This document shows positions 44,494 to 55,676 of a stretch of DNA of 64,000 bases, one piece after another. The notes below the pieces were generated by a model. That model was given only the letters and a program-made list of their open reading frames with translations. It was not told the DNA's origin and did no database searches. Numbering within the stretch: the first letter of the stretch is position 1; each line of letters begins with the position of its first letter. Position numbers and translations under genes: made by a program. Origin of the DNA: Undaria pinnatifida (taxonomy: Eukaryota; Sar; Phaeophyceae; Laminariales; Alariaceae); NCBI GenBank assembly GCA_012845835.1, contig JABAKD010000005.1, positions 6,266,655-6,330,654 of the forward strand. Reading direction: 5' to 3'.

Positions 44494-45118
44494 GTGAGTT
44501 GCAACCAAGCGCCATGCGACTCGCCAAACAACGTCGATGCGTAGTGAGGCGATGATCCAGAAAAAGCCAACAGCGATTGGAGGCGTAATAAACCACTGTA
44601 TAGGTGTCTTGAAGAGACTATCGGCCCACTAATCGTTGAAGGCGGGGCGGCGGTGGTAGCACAGCGCTTTCGAAAATGAAGTACCAATGAATGAAAGTCT
44701 CGGTTTCGGGGCGGCTCTGCGTGCTCGTCATCGGAATCGGTATATGTCTGCTGCCGCTGAAAGGGACAAACCAAACCTCGTGCGCGGACATGAACTTGGA
44801 CGGATACACTCCCTCTCCGTGTTTCAGTCGACAAGCCTTTTTGGGCACGGGAAAGTGTGGAATCGTACCGCCAGGGGGTTGAAGTGTGGATATATCCAGG
44901 CAGGGGGATATCTACGGTAGTAGCCGTAGACGAGCTTCTCACCACCTCATTTACACTGCATGAGCACACCTACACCGTGTATAACGTTCCATCTTGAGGG
45001 GTGTCTGCATCCCGTCTATCGTGCAACAGCATCGACATGTATATACGTATCAATTCTAAGCAATGCCCACTTGTTCGCCGCGTGTCCTGCATTGTTCCGA
45101 AAATTCGCCTCACTCTAG

Positions 45119-45209
45119 GTTGGACGAGGGCTTCCTGGTAGGGTTCGTCCTCCACTGGGAGGGCGCGTTGGGGAAGACCATGCCCGCCCAGTTCTGGGAT
45201 GACTTTTAG
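45119..45209 (+). CDS. Terminal exon of a host gene
   Basis: Acceptor CTCACTCTAG| then one base completing the Arg codon of the previous exon, then LDEGFLVGFVLHWEGALGK ... AQFWDDF and TAG 45207-45209. The exact phase match across a 625-bp intron and the compact C-terminus make this a credible gene end. No AATAAA is evident just downstream. Confidence 0.55.
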
Positions 45210-45940
45210 GAGCATGCCGTCGTTTTCATTTCCTTTTTTATTTTGAGAATATTTGCTTTTAAGTTTACGTCAACTACTGCTGCTGTTGTTGTGGGAACTG
45301 TGGGTCTTTTAGGATCCCTCCCGTACACTATTTGTTTTTGGTTTATGTTCTGCCCGAAATATCCTTTTTCGCGGCGGGGCAATCAAAATCGTCTGTGCAC
45401 TACCCAGACTGATCCCCGGAGTGTTTTCGGCTTGTCCGCGTACTTTCCCCCCGAGTAAAACAGGTATGTATGTTGGGTCAAGAGATGTCAGTTCCTGGAG
45501 GCCCAAAACGCGTTTTCTACAGCGGTTTTTACGTACGCGGTACGTGCTGTCGTTGGACGTGTTGACGTGTTTGGCTTGCACGAGACATTCAAATTTGATT
45601 CTGAACAAGACGAGCTGCGGCTTCGCAAGCTAGCTAGCTGTTCGTTGTGGTTTGATAGCATGCGGGCGTGGAAGCACAGTGGTACGTATGTTCATAGCCT
45701 TTTTTCTTTGAGTGGTTTCGGTGACGTGTGTCTCGAATGCGGTACTTGTAAGTACAGGGTTACATGTAAGACAACGGGTTTTCATACATCTCACTTTTGG
45801 TTGAATAATCATTCACATATGACTTGAAAGCATACGGAAAGGGTGGCGCATTTTATTTTTTAATGTTTCCAGTTATTGCATCGGGTTGAAGATGCTAATA
45901 GTACCAGGCACATCTCACGCCGAGTTGGTCGAGGTAAAGG
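45210..45940. other. No recognisable gene
   Basis: Short frames only; T-rich sequence right after the stop codon may be 3' UTR. Confidence 0.45.
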
Positions 45941-45944
45941 GTGA

Positions 45945-46080
45945 TGAGTTATTCGCGAGTCAAGGTGGTATGCTGAAGGTCGTGTTCCAGATTTGGATGC
46001 TGTCAGGTCGCCGACCTCGCAGCAAGCTTTCGATAAAAATACAAATGCGAAATTGCCGTTAGTTTAGGAAGGAGGACAGA
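45945..46080 (+). pseudogene. Fossil fragment of copia reverse transcriptase
   Basis: Nucleotide text aligns with 7120-7255 of the complete element: GGTATGCTG versus AGTATGCTGG, TTTGGATGCTG versus TTGGGATGCTGG, CTCGCAGCAAGCTTTCG (identical), then AAATTGCCGTTAG versus AAGTTCGGCGTTAG. It encodes a decayed version of the segment around SQQAFAENT. About 130 bp, with no LTRs nearby. Confidence 0.7.
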
Positions 46081-46585
46081 GCTTGCGACCAGCCTGAGTG
46101 AAGCCTTTCTCGTTTATTCCAGAGCGATAGTACTGTAGACATGCGACGCGTACAACGGTAGGTACAGCACGGGCTGGGAACGAACCTTGATTACGGCTGA
46201 CGAAGTCTTTCCCCCGTAGCACTACTCGATCTCGTTGGCATGTCAACTGTGTGTCCTCCAAACAAACCGGTTGGTTGGATATCTAGACTAGACCACCGGA
46301 CTGTTGGTCGGATTGTGCTTTAACGGTTTATCAAAATCAGGTTGTGGAGGAGCTTCACAAGAATGAGGTGCACCTCGAACGTAGCATGCGATGTGATTGA
46401 GCCCGTTTGCACTTTACTTGCCGACGCGATTTTTTCAATGCTTCCCTCAGGCCAACAGTAGGGGTTTTGTCTACAGTACGGTGGATATAGGATGGGTGTG
46501 AGTACTTTATATTATGTAAGTATGTGATTATGCGGACCGGTGTTGAATTGAGCCTACCGAAGATGAAGCCTTGTGTAGCGAGGAC
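46081..46585. other. No recognisable gene
   Basis: Nothing supported. Confidence 0.5.
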
Positions 46586-46925
46586 TAGCGTGGCACGGAC
46601 TAGATCAAAGTACGTAGTAGCGCGCCCTAGGTTACTAGCGTAACGTGGCCTAGTGTAGCACGGCCTTGCGTTCCGCGGCCATAAGAAGCGCGGCCCAGCG
46701 TAGCACCGCCCAGCTAACGCGACGCAGCCTAGGACGGGCCAGGGTAGTGCGGGCCAGCGTAGCGTAGCCTAATGCGTAGCCTATTGCATAGTGTAGCGTG
46801 GCCTAGCGTGGCATAGCGAAGCGTGGCCTAGCGTGGCCTGCCGTAGCGTGGTGCGACCTTGCATGGCATGGATTAGCATAGCGTCGTGCGGGCTGACGTA
46901 GCGCGACCTAGCACAGTACCGCCTA
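46586..46925. repeat. CCTAGCGTAGCGTGG minisatellite
   Basis: Degenerate units of about 10-15 bp built on GCCTAGCGTAGCRCGG, present throughout this 340-bp stretch with decreasing regularity to the left. Confidence 0.85.
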
Positions 46926-46926
46926 G

Positions 46927-47230
46927 CGTCGTGCTTGGATGCTAAGCAGTACCTGGTATACCGTACTGTAGTGACGCCTGCAACGGGAGAGGGTGCCCCT
47001 GACTTTTCCGTGAGAACCCTCACTTGAAGCGGTACATACCTCAACCAACACCTGATCTATAGAAAGGTGGAACGTGCCAGCATCGTGCTTGGATGCTAAG
47101 CAGTACCTGGTATACAGTACTGAAGCTGCGGTAGAGGGTGCCCCTGATTTTTCTGTGAGGGCCCTCACGTGAAGCGGAATATGCCTCACCCAACACCTGG
47201 TTTAGAGAAAAAGGTGGAACGTGCAACCAG
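46927..47230. repeat. Two tandem units of about 155 bp
   Basis: Both begin CGTGCTTGGATGCTAAGCAG (46930 and 47089) and run through GTACCTGGTATAC, GAGGGTGCCCCTGA and CCTCAC to AAAGGTGGAACGTGC. About 85% identical by eye. Confidence 0.9.
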
Positions 47231-47805
47231 CTGGACAATCTCTATATCAAGAATACGTCTGTACAGCGCCAATGGTATTCCAGCGATGCTGGGTAGTTCC
47301 TCAGTTGATTACTGTATTATAGTACCGCCGGTCGGAAATAGTTTTGGCCGAAACGCGCTACCTCTGTCGAAGCACACGGCCAGCACGACAGCGGCAGATA
47401 GCCCAGCACGACCAGTGTGTTGATGGCCACCACACGGCTTTCTTGGAGCTTTACTATCTCTGCCTGAAGTGAGCACGGATTTCAAGTGTGGTCGTATAAA
47501 AGCGTTACAGTGTTACGGTGCACACGGGATACCTGGGCTGGTGCGTACGTCTGGTGCTGGTGTGTGGGTCTACTATTGCCGGTAGTAGGGCTGTGAGTTG
47601 GCTAGAGTTCTATATGAGTGTGGGTTGGAGATGGATATCAATATTAAACCTCCGAGCTCGGGTCCCGTGTGCTATTAATATTAAAATCGGCCTATTTTCC
47701 CAACATACTGTATGCAAGGTTTAGTAGCCATGAGTGAGTCTATTTCCGACAATCCTCCACGCGGTCGATTGCGTTGTACAAATCACCCCCCCACCTAGCG
47801 ACAGT
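47231..47805. other. No recognisable gene
   Basis: Nothing supported. Confidence 0.5.
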
Positions 47806-48090
47806 TTTGGCTTGGTTCAAGTCGGAAACACGCTGTGCGGTGCAGCGCTTGCAGATAGCCCCCGTTCGGGGTGGTCTCAACAAGAGCTGCGGTGGCTGTA
47901 CTTAGGCAAGGGTGCTCGTGTTCGACTTGGTACTGGAATGTCGCGGCTGGGTTCTCCTCCGATATGTCATGTATTGTTCCAGGTTGGACACCCCCCAGGT
48001 TGTGCAGCGATTGAAGATGACTCTCATCTGGGGTTGGCTCAACGAAGGCTGTGATGGCTGTGATCAGGTAGGAGTGCCTCAATCGTTGCT
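47806..48090. repeat. Two diverged tandem units of about 161 bp
   Basis: GTTCAAGTCGGAAACACGC (47815) and GTTCCAGGTTGGACACCCC (47976) start equivalent units sharing GTGCAGCG, GGTCTCAACAAGAGCTG / GGCTCAACGAAGGCTG and GTGGCTGT / GATGGCTGT. On the minus strand both read as related peptides (TAITAFVEPTPDESHLQSLH and TATAALVETTPNGGYLQALH), so the original unit may have been coding. Confidence 0.7.
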
Positions 48091-48731
48091 CGATTTCTTG
48101 AAAAACACGACGGATTGTTCCTTAGACGCGCCCCCCCCTTTTCTGGAGAATGAGCTGTGGTGGCCACGGCCAGAACGAGGCAATACCATATAGCAGTGGG
48201 GACTGCGTGAACGTGCGGACGAGTACGCGATATATTCTGTGGCGCATCCGGACGGTACCATCGACCTCGGCATATACAGTATAGTGCATCCACCCGGAAG
48301 TGTGTGGTAGCTGCAGGATGTAACGGAGAACGTGGAGCGTGGTATATTTGCGCACTTGCCATCGTTTGCTATGCCCCATGTTGGCGACGGCCGAATTTCA
48401 TTCGAGAAGCTTCATAGTGTACCTGGTATTCGGCTTGCCGCCGCGGGTTGCACGAAAATAATATATTTTTCAGGATGAGGTTTTTCGATGTACGAATCCG
48501 TACGCCCGCACCTGGGAGCTTGGCCGCGGTAGAGTTGTCCGCCGCATGGGCCGTTGGTTGTTTGAGGCTACACCCGCAGGAAAGCGAGGGCGGTGCAATC
48601 TTGAAACAAATTGGACGACGGGACGGGGAGATGCTATATATTTTGCTATAATGCACGGCCGTCGCTCTGCAAGACTGTAGAACCTCGCATCCCCACAATG
48701 GCCTGGACGGATGTTCGGCAACAAGAGAGGG
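48091..48731. other. No recognisable gene; left junction of duplication copy B
   Basis: Unique-looking sequence up to the point (about 48732) where identity with copy A starts. Whether identity extends further left cannot be judged because copy A is preceded by the gap. Confidence 0.5.
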
Positions 48732-49896
48732 ATCGATTGGTTACTGTTGCCGCCCCGGGTTAGTCTAGAAATGGTATGTTCCAAGCAAGCAAAACGTATG
48801 GAGCCTCGTACGCTGATTCGCGCAAATGGTTCCTTACGATCACACCCACGCGCGCGGGGAATCCATTGTTTTCCTTCATTGCTCTTGCAGAGCAAAAGGC
48901 GCGGAAGTAGGGCCAAGGTACCATTGCGGCGAAGCTTGCTCCATGCACGAAATGTACGAACTACATGTACAGTGTGTACGGTATGTGCAGTGTGAACAGT
49001 TAGTGCAGTGTGTATGGTGTACACGGGATGTGGGGCATGCAAAATATTACCCATGTGAACAGCAGCAGTGATTACCATGGCAACGATGATCTATGTAGAG
49101 GTACAAAACCTGGAGGGTAAGCGCCGCAGTCCGCGTGGGTTTCACTCGTAATACTCTTGTTTTTGCAACCCGATAAATTGTTTTGCTATCCGACCATGTG
49201 TACATGGCTCGATCCTTTTAGACGGTATCAACCTTCTAAAGGGAGAGCTTGCCACGAACGTAAACGATGGAAAATACGAGCAAGACCCCGGAAAACGAAC
49301 ATTTTTACAAAACGGCCAGTCTTACACGCTTCCTGAAGCCGAGTGTTACCATAGCGCTTGAGACGTACATGCACCCCCCTGTATAGGCCTGCCTGCCAAA
49401 CAGCCCTACTCATGTGCTCTGCGTGGTGTCGGGTAGGTGCGTCGAATAATGGTCGATGGGCGGCTGAGTGTGTGGATGTTGATGCTGTTGTTAGTGTTGG
49501 TGGTGGTGGTGGTGGGTGGGTGAGTGAGGGGGAGGGTGGGTGGGTCCACCAGTAGACACGGTTATCACAACGTCCTGCGGTTGATAACGCTCGACAAGCC
49601 GTGCAGAGGTTAGAGGCGGGACAGCGATGAACTAGTCGTGATGATCGAGCAACCCGTTCGCGCTGTGGGTAACAGGTTGTTATAGTAGGGAGAAGTCCAT
49701 CGCGCTCCACCTGATGCAAGCGGAGCTCCCAAGCACCAACATCGTGCCCCGCCCTCAACAAGCCAGGAACGCCGACGGACACGGGAATCCCGTCGGGTCC
49801 CGCTGTCGTGTCTTTCGAAAGGAAGATCTCGGAATATGCCAAAACGAAAACAATTTAGTTGGGAGAACTCAGAAATCGAAGAAGATCGCAAAATGG

Positions 49897-50883
49897 TAGG
49901 GTTGGGTACTGGCGCGCAGCGCCAGTACAAAATATACTGGCTGCGACAGCAGCCAGTATACTGGATCCTATCAGGATACTGGTGGCGCGGCGAAGCCGCG
50001 CCACCATCGCCCCCCCCGGCTGGTGAGGGGGTCCCGCCGGAGGCGTTTTTTTACGCGATTTAGCTTCACTTAAGAGTATAAAAATTGCGCGATTTTGGCT
50101 CATCTGACAGAGGCACTGTCGCGGGGAAAACTCACTTTTTCTTTTGTTTTTGACACGGGAGAAAGGATCAATTGTCGACCATTTTTTTTCAACTTTGCAA
50201 CGCCTACAAACTCCATCATCGTGGGAGATACAGTTTATCCATTCACATGAGTTGAAATGGATAGCAGAATCATCTAAGAATCATAAGATCATTCCATAGC
50301 GTATTGTACTCCGTAGAAACTAGTAGAAACCGGAGGAATATCTTTCACCAAACCCCAACCCCCCGCAACAAGTCAATTGCCGATGGTGGAGGTTTGGACC
50401 TCCGGGTCTCGGTCTGCACCCTATGAACTTTCGCAAGGCGCTGAGTCTTCTTCAGACTTTCTTTGAGCTCGGCGCTAGTCGTGTCTACCACTTCCACGTC
50501 GTCGTCTGCACTATGTGCTGCTGGCGCAGCGGGCTGCTGCTGCTGCTCTGCTGACCCTCCGGGCGTCGATGCTACTGCTGACGCAGCAGCCCCTGAACCA
50601 CCAGCACCGCCGCCGGGGTCTGCAGCAGATGGCGAGCTGTCAGGGGGGACAAATCTGTGCATGGTCGTATGGTCTCTTGTGTGGGGTGTGCTATGAGGCT
50701 GTGTGTCTCTCTGCGTTCCCTGCGGCAGCCTGAATACATGGGTTTCCGCTGGTTTTCGAGGCGTATGTGGGGATCTTCGTAGATACTGATGTACTGGCGT
50801 ACTGGCTAGTCCGTTTACCAGTTTCAGGATACTGCCAGTACTAGTACTACTGGCAGTACGTACTGGCTCAGTACCCAACCCTA
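49897..50883. mobile_element. hAT-like non-autonomous DNA transposon, present only in copy B
   Basis: This 987-bp element has perfect 15-bp terminal inverted repeats TAGGGTTGGGTACTG / CAGTACCCAACCCTA. It is flanked by the 8-bp duplication CAAAATGG (49889-49896) and CAAAATAG (50884-50891, one mismatch). Copy A keeps the empty site CAAAATGGCCAG at 14639-14650. An 8-bp target duplication with TAGGG-type ends is characteristic of hAT. Subterminal regions are dense in TACTGG/CCAGTA words and two hairpins (GGCGCGGCGAAGCCGCGCC; TGGCTGCGACAGCAGCCA). The interior shows no transposase domain. Confidence 0.93.
50345..50662 (-). CDS. Possible ORF remnant inside the hAT-like element
   Basis: Frame open from beyond the element's right end; first internal ATG at 50662 gives 105 residues. 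Composition: Pro/Gly/Ala/Ser-rich with a short QQQQ, an acidic patch DDDVEVVD, then a basic helix-like stretch (ELKESLKKTQRLAKVH). It could be the N-terminal exon of a lost transposase or a captured host fragment. No zinc finger or catalytic motif is visible. Confidence 0.3.
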   Translation of the reverse strand: MHRFVPPDSSPSAADPGGGAGGSGAAASAVASTPGGSAEQQQQPAAPAAHSADDDVEVVDTTSAELKESLKKTQRLAKVHRVQTETRRSKPPPSAIDLLRGVGVW

Positions 50884-51116
50884 CAAAATAGCCAGTCCCA
50901 AAAGCCGTCCGACGCGAGGTGCTAAGAGGCTGTTTGGGTCGTACTCGTGTTCCTTTGCGGGACCCCTTATTAAATGCATCCACTGGCAGACGCCCGGGTA
51001 AGAATAGGTTCACAGAAGGGCCATCTTAACGTAAAAGCAGAGAAAGGGAAATGTATACATTATCGTCGCCCCGTGGGAGCTCGTACGAGAAGGGCCAGTC
51101 AAGGCATCACCCAATG

Positions 51117-51221
51117 GATATCATCAATATAGAAACATCCATATTGTATCGGTGGAAACCCCATCAAATAAATGCGGTTACATGTTTATCTTGTCACCGA
51201 GTACGTGAGCATCCCCAACAG
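51117..51221. repeat. Flanking direct repeat (left, copy B)
   Basis: Equivalent of 14871-14975, partner of 55356-55455; brackets the minus-strand copia relic. Confidence 0.55.
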
Positions 51222-51525
51222 CCCCTCTGCTCCCTTCTCGGGGAACCAAATAACACAGCATCGCTCGTCATACCACGGTTATTCAAAGCAAGATAATTAT
51301 GAATTCCAATTCAATAGTACACTCAAAACCCAAATACCACACAAAAATTGAATCTCAGATTGAATCCAAACCAACACAATGTAGTGATCTTAACTCCAAC
51401 ATCAACCCGGTAATGACCACTCAGCTGCCATAACTAGGGGGGTCTGCCCCAGTAATCAAACGGTCGTCAGCTGTTGAAACAGGGTTGAACGGTAACTCCA
51501 AGATCTTCACAGACTCAAACACAAA

Positions 51526-51946
51526 CCTCAAATATCAAAAACAGAATATCATATTCCGTAATCAGAGTATCATAATCCAAAAAGTAGCATGTCACAATCT
51601 CAAAAGCTAACCTGAAAACTAAAAAATTGAACCTGGAAGCTCAAAACGAGAATAGCAAAAGACAAAAGTAGAATCTCAGATATAAAAACCGGAATCTGAA
51701 AACCTCAAAAATATTATCTCAAATGTTAAAACCAGGATCTCAAAGCTCAAATTCAAAATATCAAAACGCGAATAACTATCGCCAGGTATATGAACGAGAA
51801 TCTGAAAGCTCGAAAAAGAATCTCAAAGCTCGAAACCAACATATCAAAAGTCGAAAACAGAATACCAAAGCTCGAATTCACAATATCAAAACTCGAAAGC
51901 AGAATCTCAAAGCGCAAACGCCAGAATCCCAGGTATCAAAATATAA
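51526..51946. repeat. AATCTCAAAGCTCGAAAACAG minisatellite (copy B)
   Basis: Equivalent of 15280-15700, nearly identical, with a few substitutions. Confidence 0.8.
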
Positions 51947-52081
51947 CCAACTCAAAAACAAAAGCCATATTTCACGCGTGCAGTACCGTAATTTATCGAA
52001 GGAGTCCACTCAAAAATCACGCTCTCAGTGCTAAATCAACTCGTATTCATGACAAAATTCCTGTAAAAACGGAAGGATTCC

Positions 52082-55000
52082 TTGCTAACTAAGGGGTTTC
52101 GTCAAGCATTCAGCGTGCTGGCATTTCGACTGCAACTGAGAGGATCTAAACTCTCCCTTCTCGGCAAGCTCTCGCAGGAAGTGGTGACGTGCATCGATGT
52201 GCTTCGAGTTAGAGTTGGCCACGGCGTCAACCCCCCATGTGAATCGCACCGTTGTTGTCCTCAAAAACCCGGATGCACGGGTCCCAAAAAACGGGCAAGA
52301 GAAACTCCAGACAGACCGCAAGAAACGTGCCTCCTTGAAACCTTCCGCCATCGCAACATACTCCCCCCACTCGAGGAGAGTGTAGTGCACTTCTGCGTGC
52401 TAGAAATCCATTGGATGGCCGCACCCCCACGCATCACAGCTCCACCCTATACAGACGTCGGCTTAGTTTCCTTGGGAGCATAGTCTGCACCCGCATAAAC
52501 CACCAGCTCAAGTTTTCCACAAGTCCTCACAAACCGGTCACATATCTCTTTACGTCCTACCGCAAAATCATGTCATCCACGTGCACGACTGCAATAACGG
52601 AGACAGACCCTTCTTTGATCAATCTCAGAACACAGGGGTCCGGCAAGGCTCTGGTCAAACTCAAGACTCTTCAGACGGGCGACCAGGTGTCTGTGCCAAC
52701 ACCTCGACGCTTGCTTCAGACCGTAGACTGCGATTAAGGCGTACTACTTTACCTGATATAGCTCTATTGGCATTCGCATCAACACCACCTATTTCAGCTC
52801 GGCCTGGACAAACGCCTGTTTAAGATCAAAATGATACAGATCTAATTGCAAATCGCATGCAATAGCAGGCATCAAACGAATGCAAGGCGCGGCGGGGGTT
52901 GAGAGGGTCTCACTGTAGTCAACTCCCGGGCGTTGGCTAAATCTTCTAGCTACCAGTCGCGCTTTCGCCTTCACTACCTTACCTGTTCCATCTGACGTCC
53001 ACGTGAAGACCCACTTGGTCGATGCCACGTTCCCGACTTTTAGCTGCTAAGCTATTCTGAATGTTTCCGCCCCTTGAAGCCCAGAGAGCTCCTGGTCTGT
53101 CGCATACATCTATACTCCGAGTCCGTAGCCTCTTGGTATGTCTCGGGCTCCGAACGCTCGCTCGCATGGCAGGCTGGTATGGGAGGGGGGCTGTTGGGTG
53201 GGCGCTGGTTGTAGAGGGCATGGTCGGTTGGCGCCGCAGCAGTCGTCGCTTCTTGGTACGCTCTCGTCCTCGCGCGTGTCGTCGCGGTTGCAAGAGCTCA
53301 CTGTCTCGGAGACTCACGTCAATCTGAGGGTTTTCGGTCCCCGGTGGGGATGACGGCGACATCAGCCCCGGTGGCGCCGGCGTCATCACCGGCGCCATCT
53401 AATGATGGCGCCGCTGCCATCGCCGGCGTTACTGGCAGCACCGTTTGCACCTGTTTCATCGGCGGCACGTACCTGACGTGTCAACCGGCCTCCCACGCCT
53501 CCGCTGCGGCAACCGTCACCGTGTCAATCCCAGCCGCCATGATCGGCGCGCGCTCCACCTCCCGTGACATCCCGCGTATCGCTTGTTAGGCCTGATGACG
53601 TGAGGACCATGACGGAGTCCCGCGGGTGGTTCCGCCTCCTGTTGTGGTAGAAGCACCTCTCCGCCGTGGGCTCCGACTTGTTGGCGCGTTGAACGCGGCG
53701 GAACCCGAGCTGCATGAACGCGAGGGTGTTGACCGGCGGCGGTCTCCCAAAATAGGCTTCGTACGGCAACATGTAGCCAGCGTTGGCCGTGGTCGCCGTG
53801 GTGTTGAGGCAATCGTTCATATAGATGGCCGCCTCCGCCCAGAAACGGTCAACGTGCGGGAGTTGCCCAGGGAACAGCCGGGGGGCCTCAATGCAAGAGG
53901 CCATATTGCCTGCTTGGATCAAGCCGAGCCCGCACTCGACCACGCCGTTGTGCTTCGGCCCATTTAACCCCGTGTGCTCATGGCGGATGGTCGTATACCT
54001 ACAGCTCGTCGCCAACATCTCATTCGTGAACTCCGCCCCGTTGTCCGTTCGGAAGCATTTGACGGTGTCCCCGATGTCGGTCAGAATTTTCGTCGTTGCC
54101 GCGGACACGTCGACGGCGCTCTTGCTCCTGAAGGGGTATATCCATCCCATGCGTGTCACGTCATCCTAGAACCGAATCAGGTACAGAGCCGCCCCAAGGG
54201 CCGATACGGTCAACGAAAACGCGCCTCAGGGATTGGGTCATCCGAGAGGAAGTCGCCGTCGGCACCGACGCACGCCTACTCTTCGCCTGCACGCACCCAC
54301 TGCAGGTAAGCAGGGTCCCCGTCAGCTTAATGTGAGGCTGCCCGGCCGTCTCGCGTAAGAGAACCTCGTGGGCGTGGGCGTTGAACAGGTGGGAAACGTT
54401 GATGTCCACCTCCTTAAAACGTCGAACGCCCAGGATGAGCACGACAGCAGCAATCGCCGGGCGTAACGCAGGGGGAGAGGGGGGTGTGGCGCTCTACCGG
54501 GCGGTGAGTCTGCGATGGTACTGAGGCAACACACACCATCGGGGGGAACATAGGAGGGAAAGCCTCAACCGCTACTGCGGAATCTTTTGCTGCCCCCAAC
54601 CCCGACGCCGGTGGCAAGGGTGGTAGCGCCGGCGTCCTCACCGGCGGCTCAACTTCAGATGCCGGCGGGCGGGGGTTCAATGGGGGGTACGCTGCCGCTA
54701 TCGATCGGCCTACCGCTACCATCATCCCCGTCGACGGTGGCATTGTACCGATGCGGAAACAAAATGGGGGGGTGGGGATCTCTATTGCTGCTGCAGTGCC
54801 TATTGCCGCCCCCAACCCCGGCGCCGGTGGCATGGGTGGTAGCGCCGGCGTCCTCATCGGCGGCACCATCTCAGATATCGTCGCATGGGGGTTACACGGG
54901 GGTATTCTGCCGACACCGATCCGCCTACCGCCACCATCATCCCCCGCGGCGGTGTTGTGGGTAGAGATGCCGGCGTCCTCGCCGGCAGCATCACCACCGA

Positions 55001-55408
55001 TCCCGGCGCACGAGGGGGTTAGCTGGGCCGTCAACGCAGTTGCGCCAAGCACACGGTATCGGGGGGGGTGGGTTAGGCGCGTCGCGTTTAGGCGGGAACC
55101 TGCACTATCCTTGGGAAACGTTAGACGGCCACCCAACAGGTGGACACCTGTCGCGTCAAGGGCGATTTTCTGGTTGACCTGGACAGTGTGCAGTGACAAC
55201 AAGTTAACCGACATGGTGGGAACGTACGATACACTCTCCAGGGTCGCGCGTACGTCTTCGTTGCTGTGAAAAACCAAGTCCAAGCTCCCCAAGAACTCTA
55301 CTACTAGGGGGATACCATCAGTGTAGCGTTCTCGGGGGAAAGGGGGCACAGGACGGAAATCATCAATGTATACACATCCGTATTGTATCTGTGGAAAGCG
55401 CAACAAAT
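52082..55408 (-). pseudogene. Degenerate Ty1/copia polyprotein, copy B
   Basis: Same architecture as 15836-19162. Here the protease remnant and proline-rich linker form one unbroken frame (part of 55676-54414, 420 codons), followed in another frame by the HHCC finger (54442-54161). After a stop, a 211-codon integrase frame follows (54159-53524) with FRTDNGAEF and NGVVE, where copy A is frameshifted. The residue after the catalytic Glu is Cys here and Arg in copy A. RT N-terminal half is 53028-52789, VHVDD near 52575-52561 runs into a frameshift, and RNase H is 52390-52085. Gag, protease active site and RT thumb are missing. Confidence 0.9.
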
Positions 55409-55455
55409 GCGGTTCCATGTAGATCTCGTCACCGAGTACGTGAGGATCATCAACA
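55356..55455. repeat. Flanking direct repeat (right, copy B)
   Basis: Equivalent of 19112-19211 in copy A. Confidence 0.55.
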
Positions 55456-55676
55456 CCCTTGCTCCATGTAAAAATCGACATTCCAAGTAAGATGCCATCG
55501 TGTGCCTGCAATCCGTATTTGGGGTTTTTACAAGAAAACACCTTGACCGTTCTGGCACGTGTCCGGACTCTCCCGTGCTGGCTTAGTGAAAGAGCGTCGG
55601 CAGATAACGCTACCTCCGTCGTCTGGTAATGATGACAATGACTCACAGCGGACGGTGTCTCAACAGCCATGTTCAA
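55409..55676 (-). other. Unrecognised coding-like segment fused upstream of the protease remnant
   Basis: The 420-codon frame extends upstream of the copia-like protease text with sequence such as PKYGLQAHDGILLGMSIF and SKGVDDPHVLGDEIYMEPH. It has normal protein composition and is kept in both duplication copies (copy A: 19432-19169, different frame segments). It does not look like copia Gag to me. It may be a captured gene fragment or the end of another element. Confidence 0.35.
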
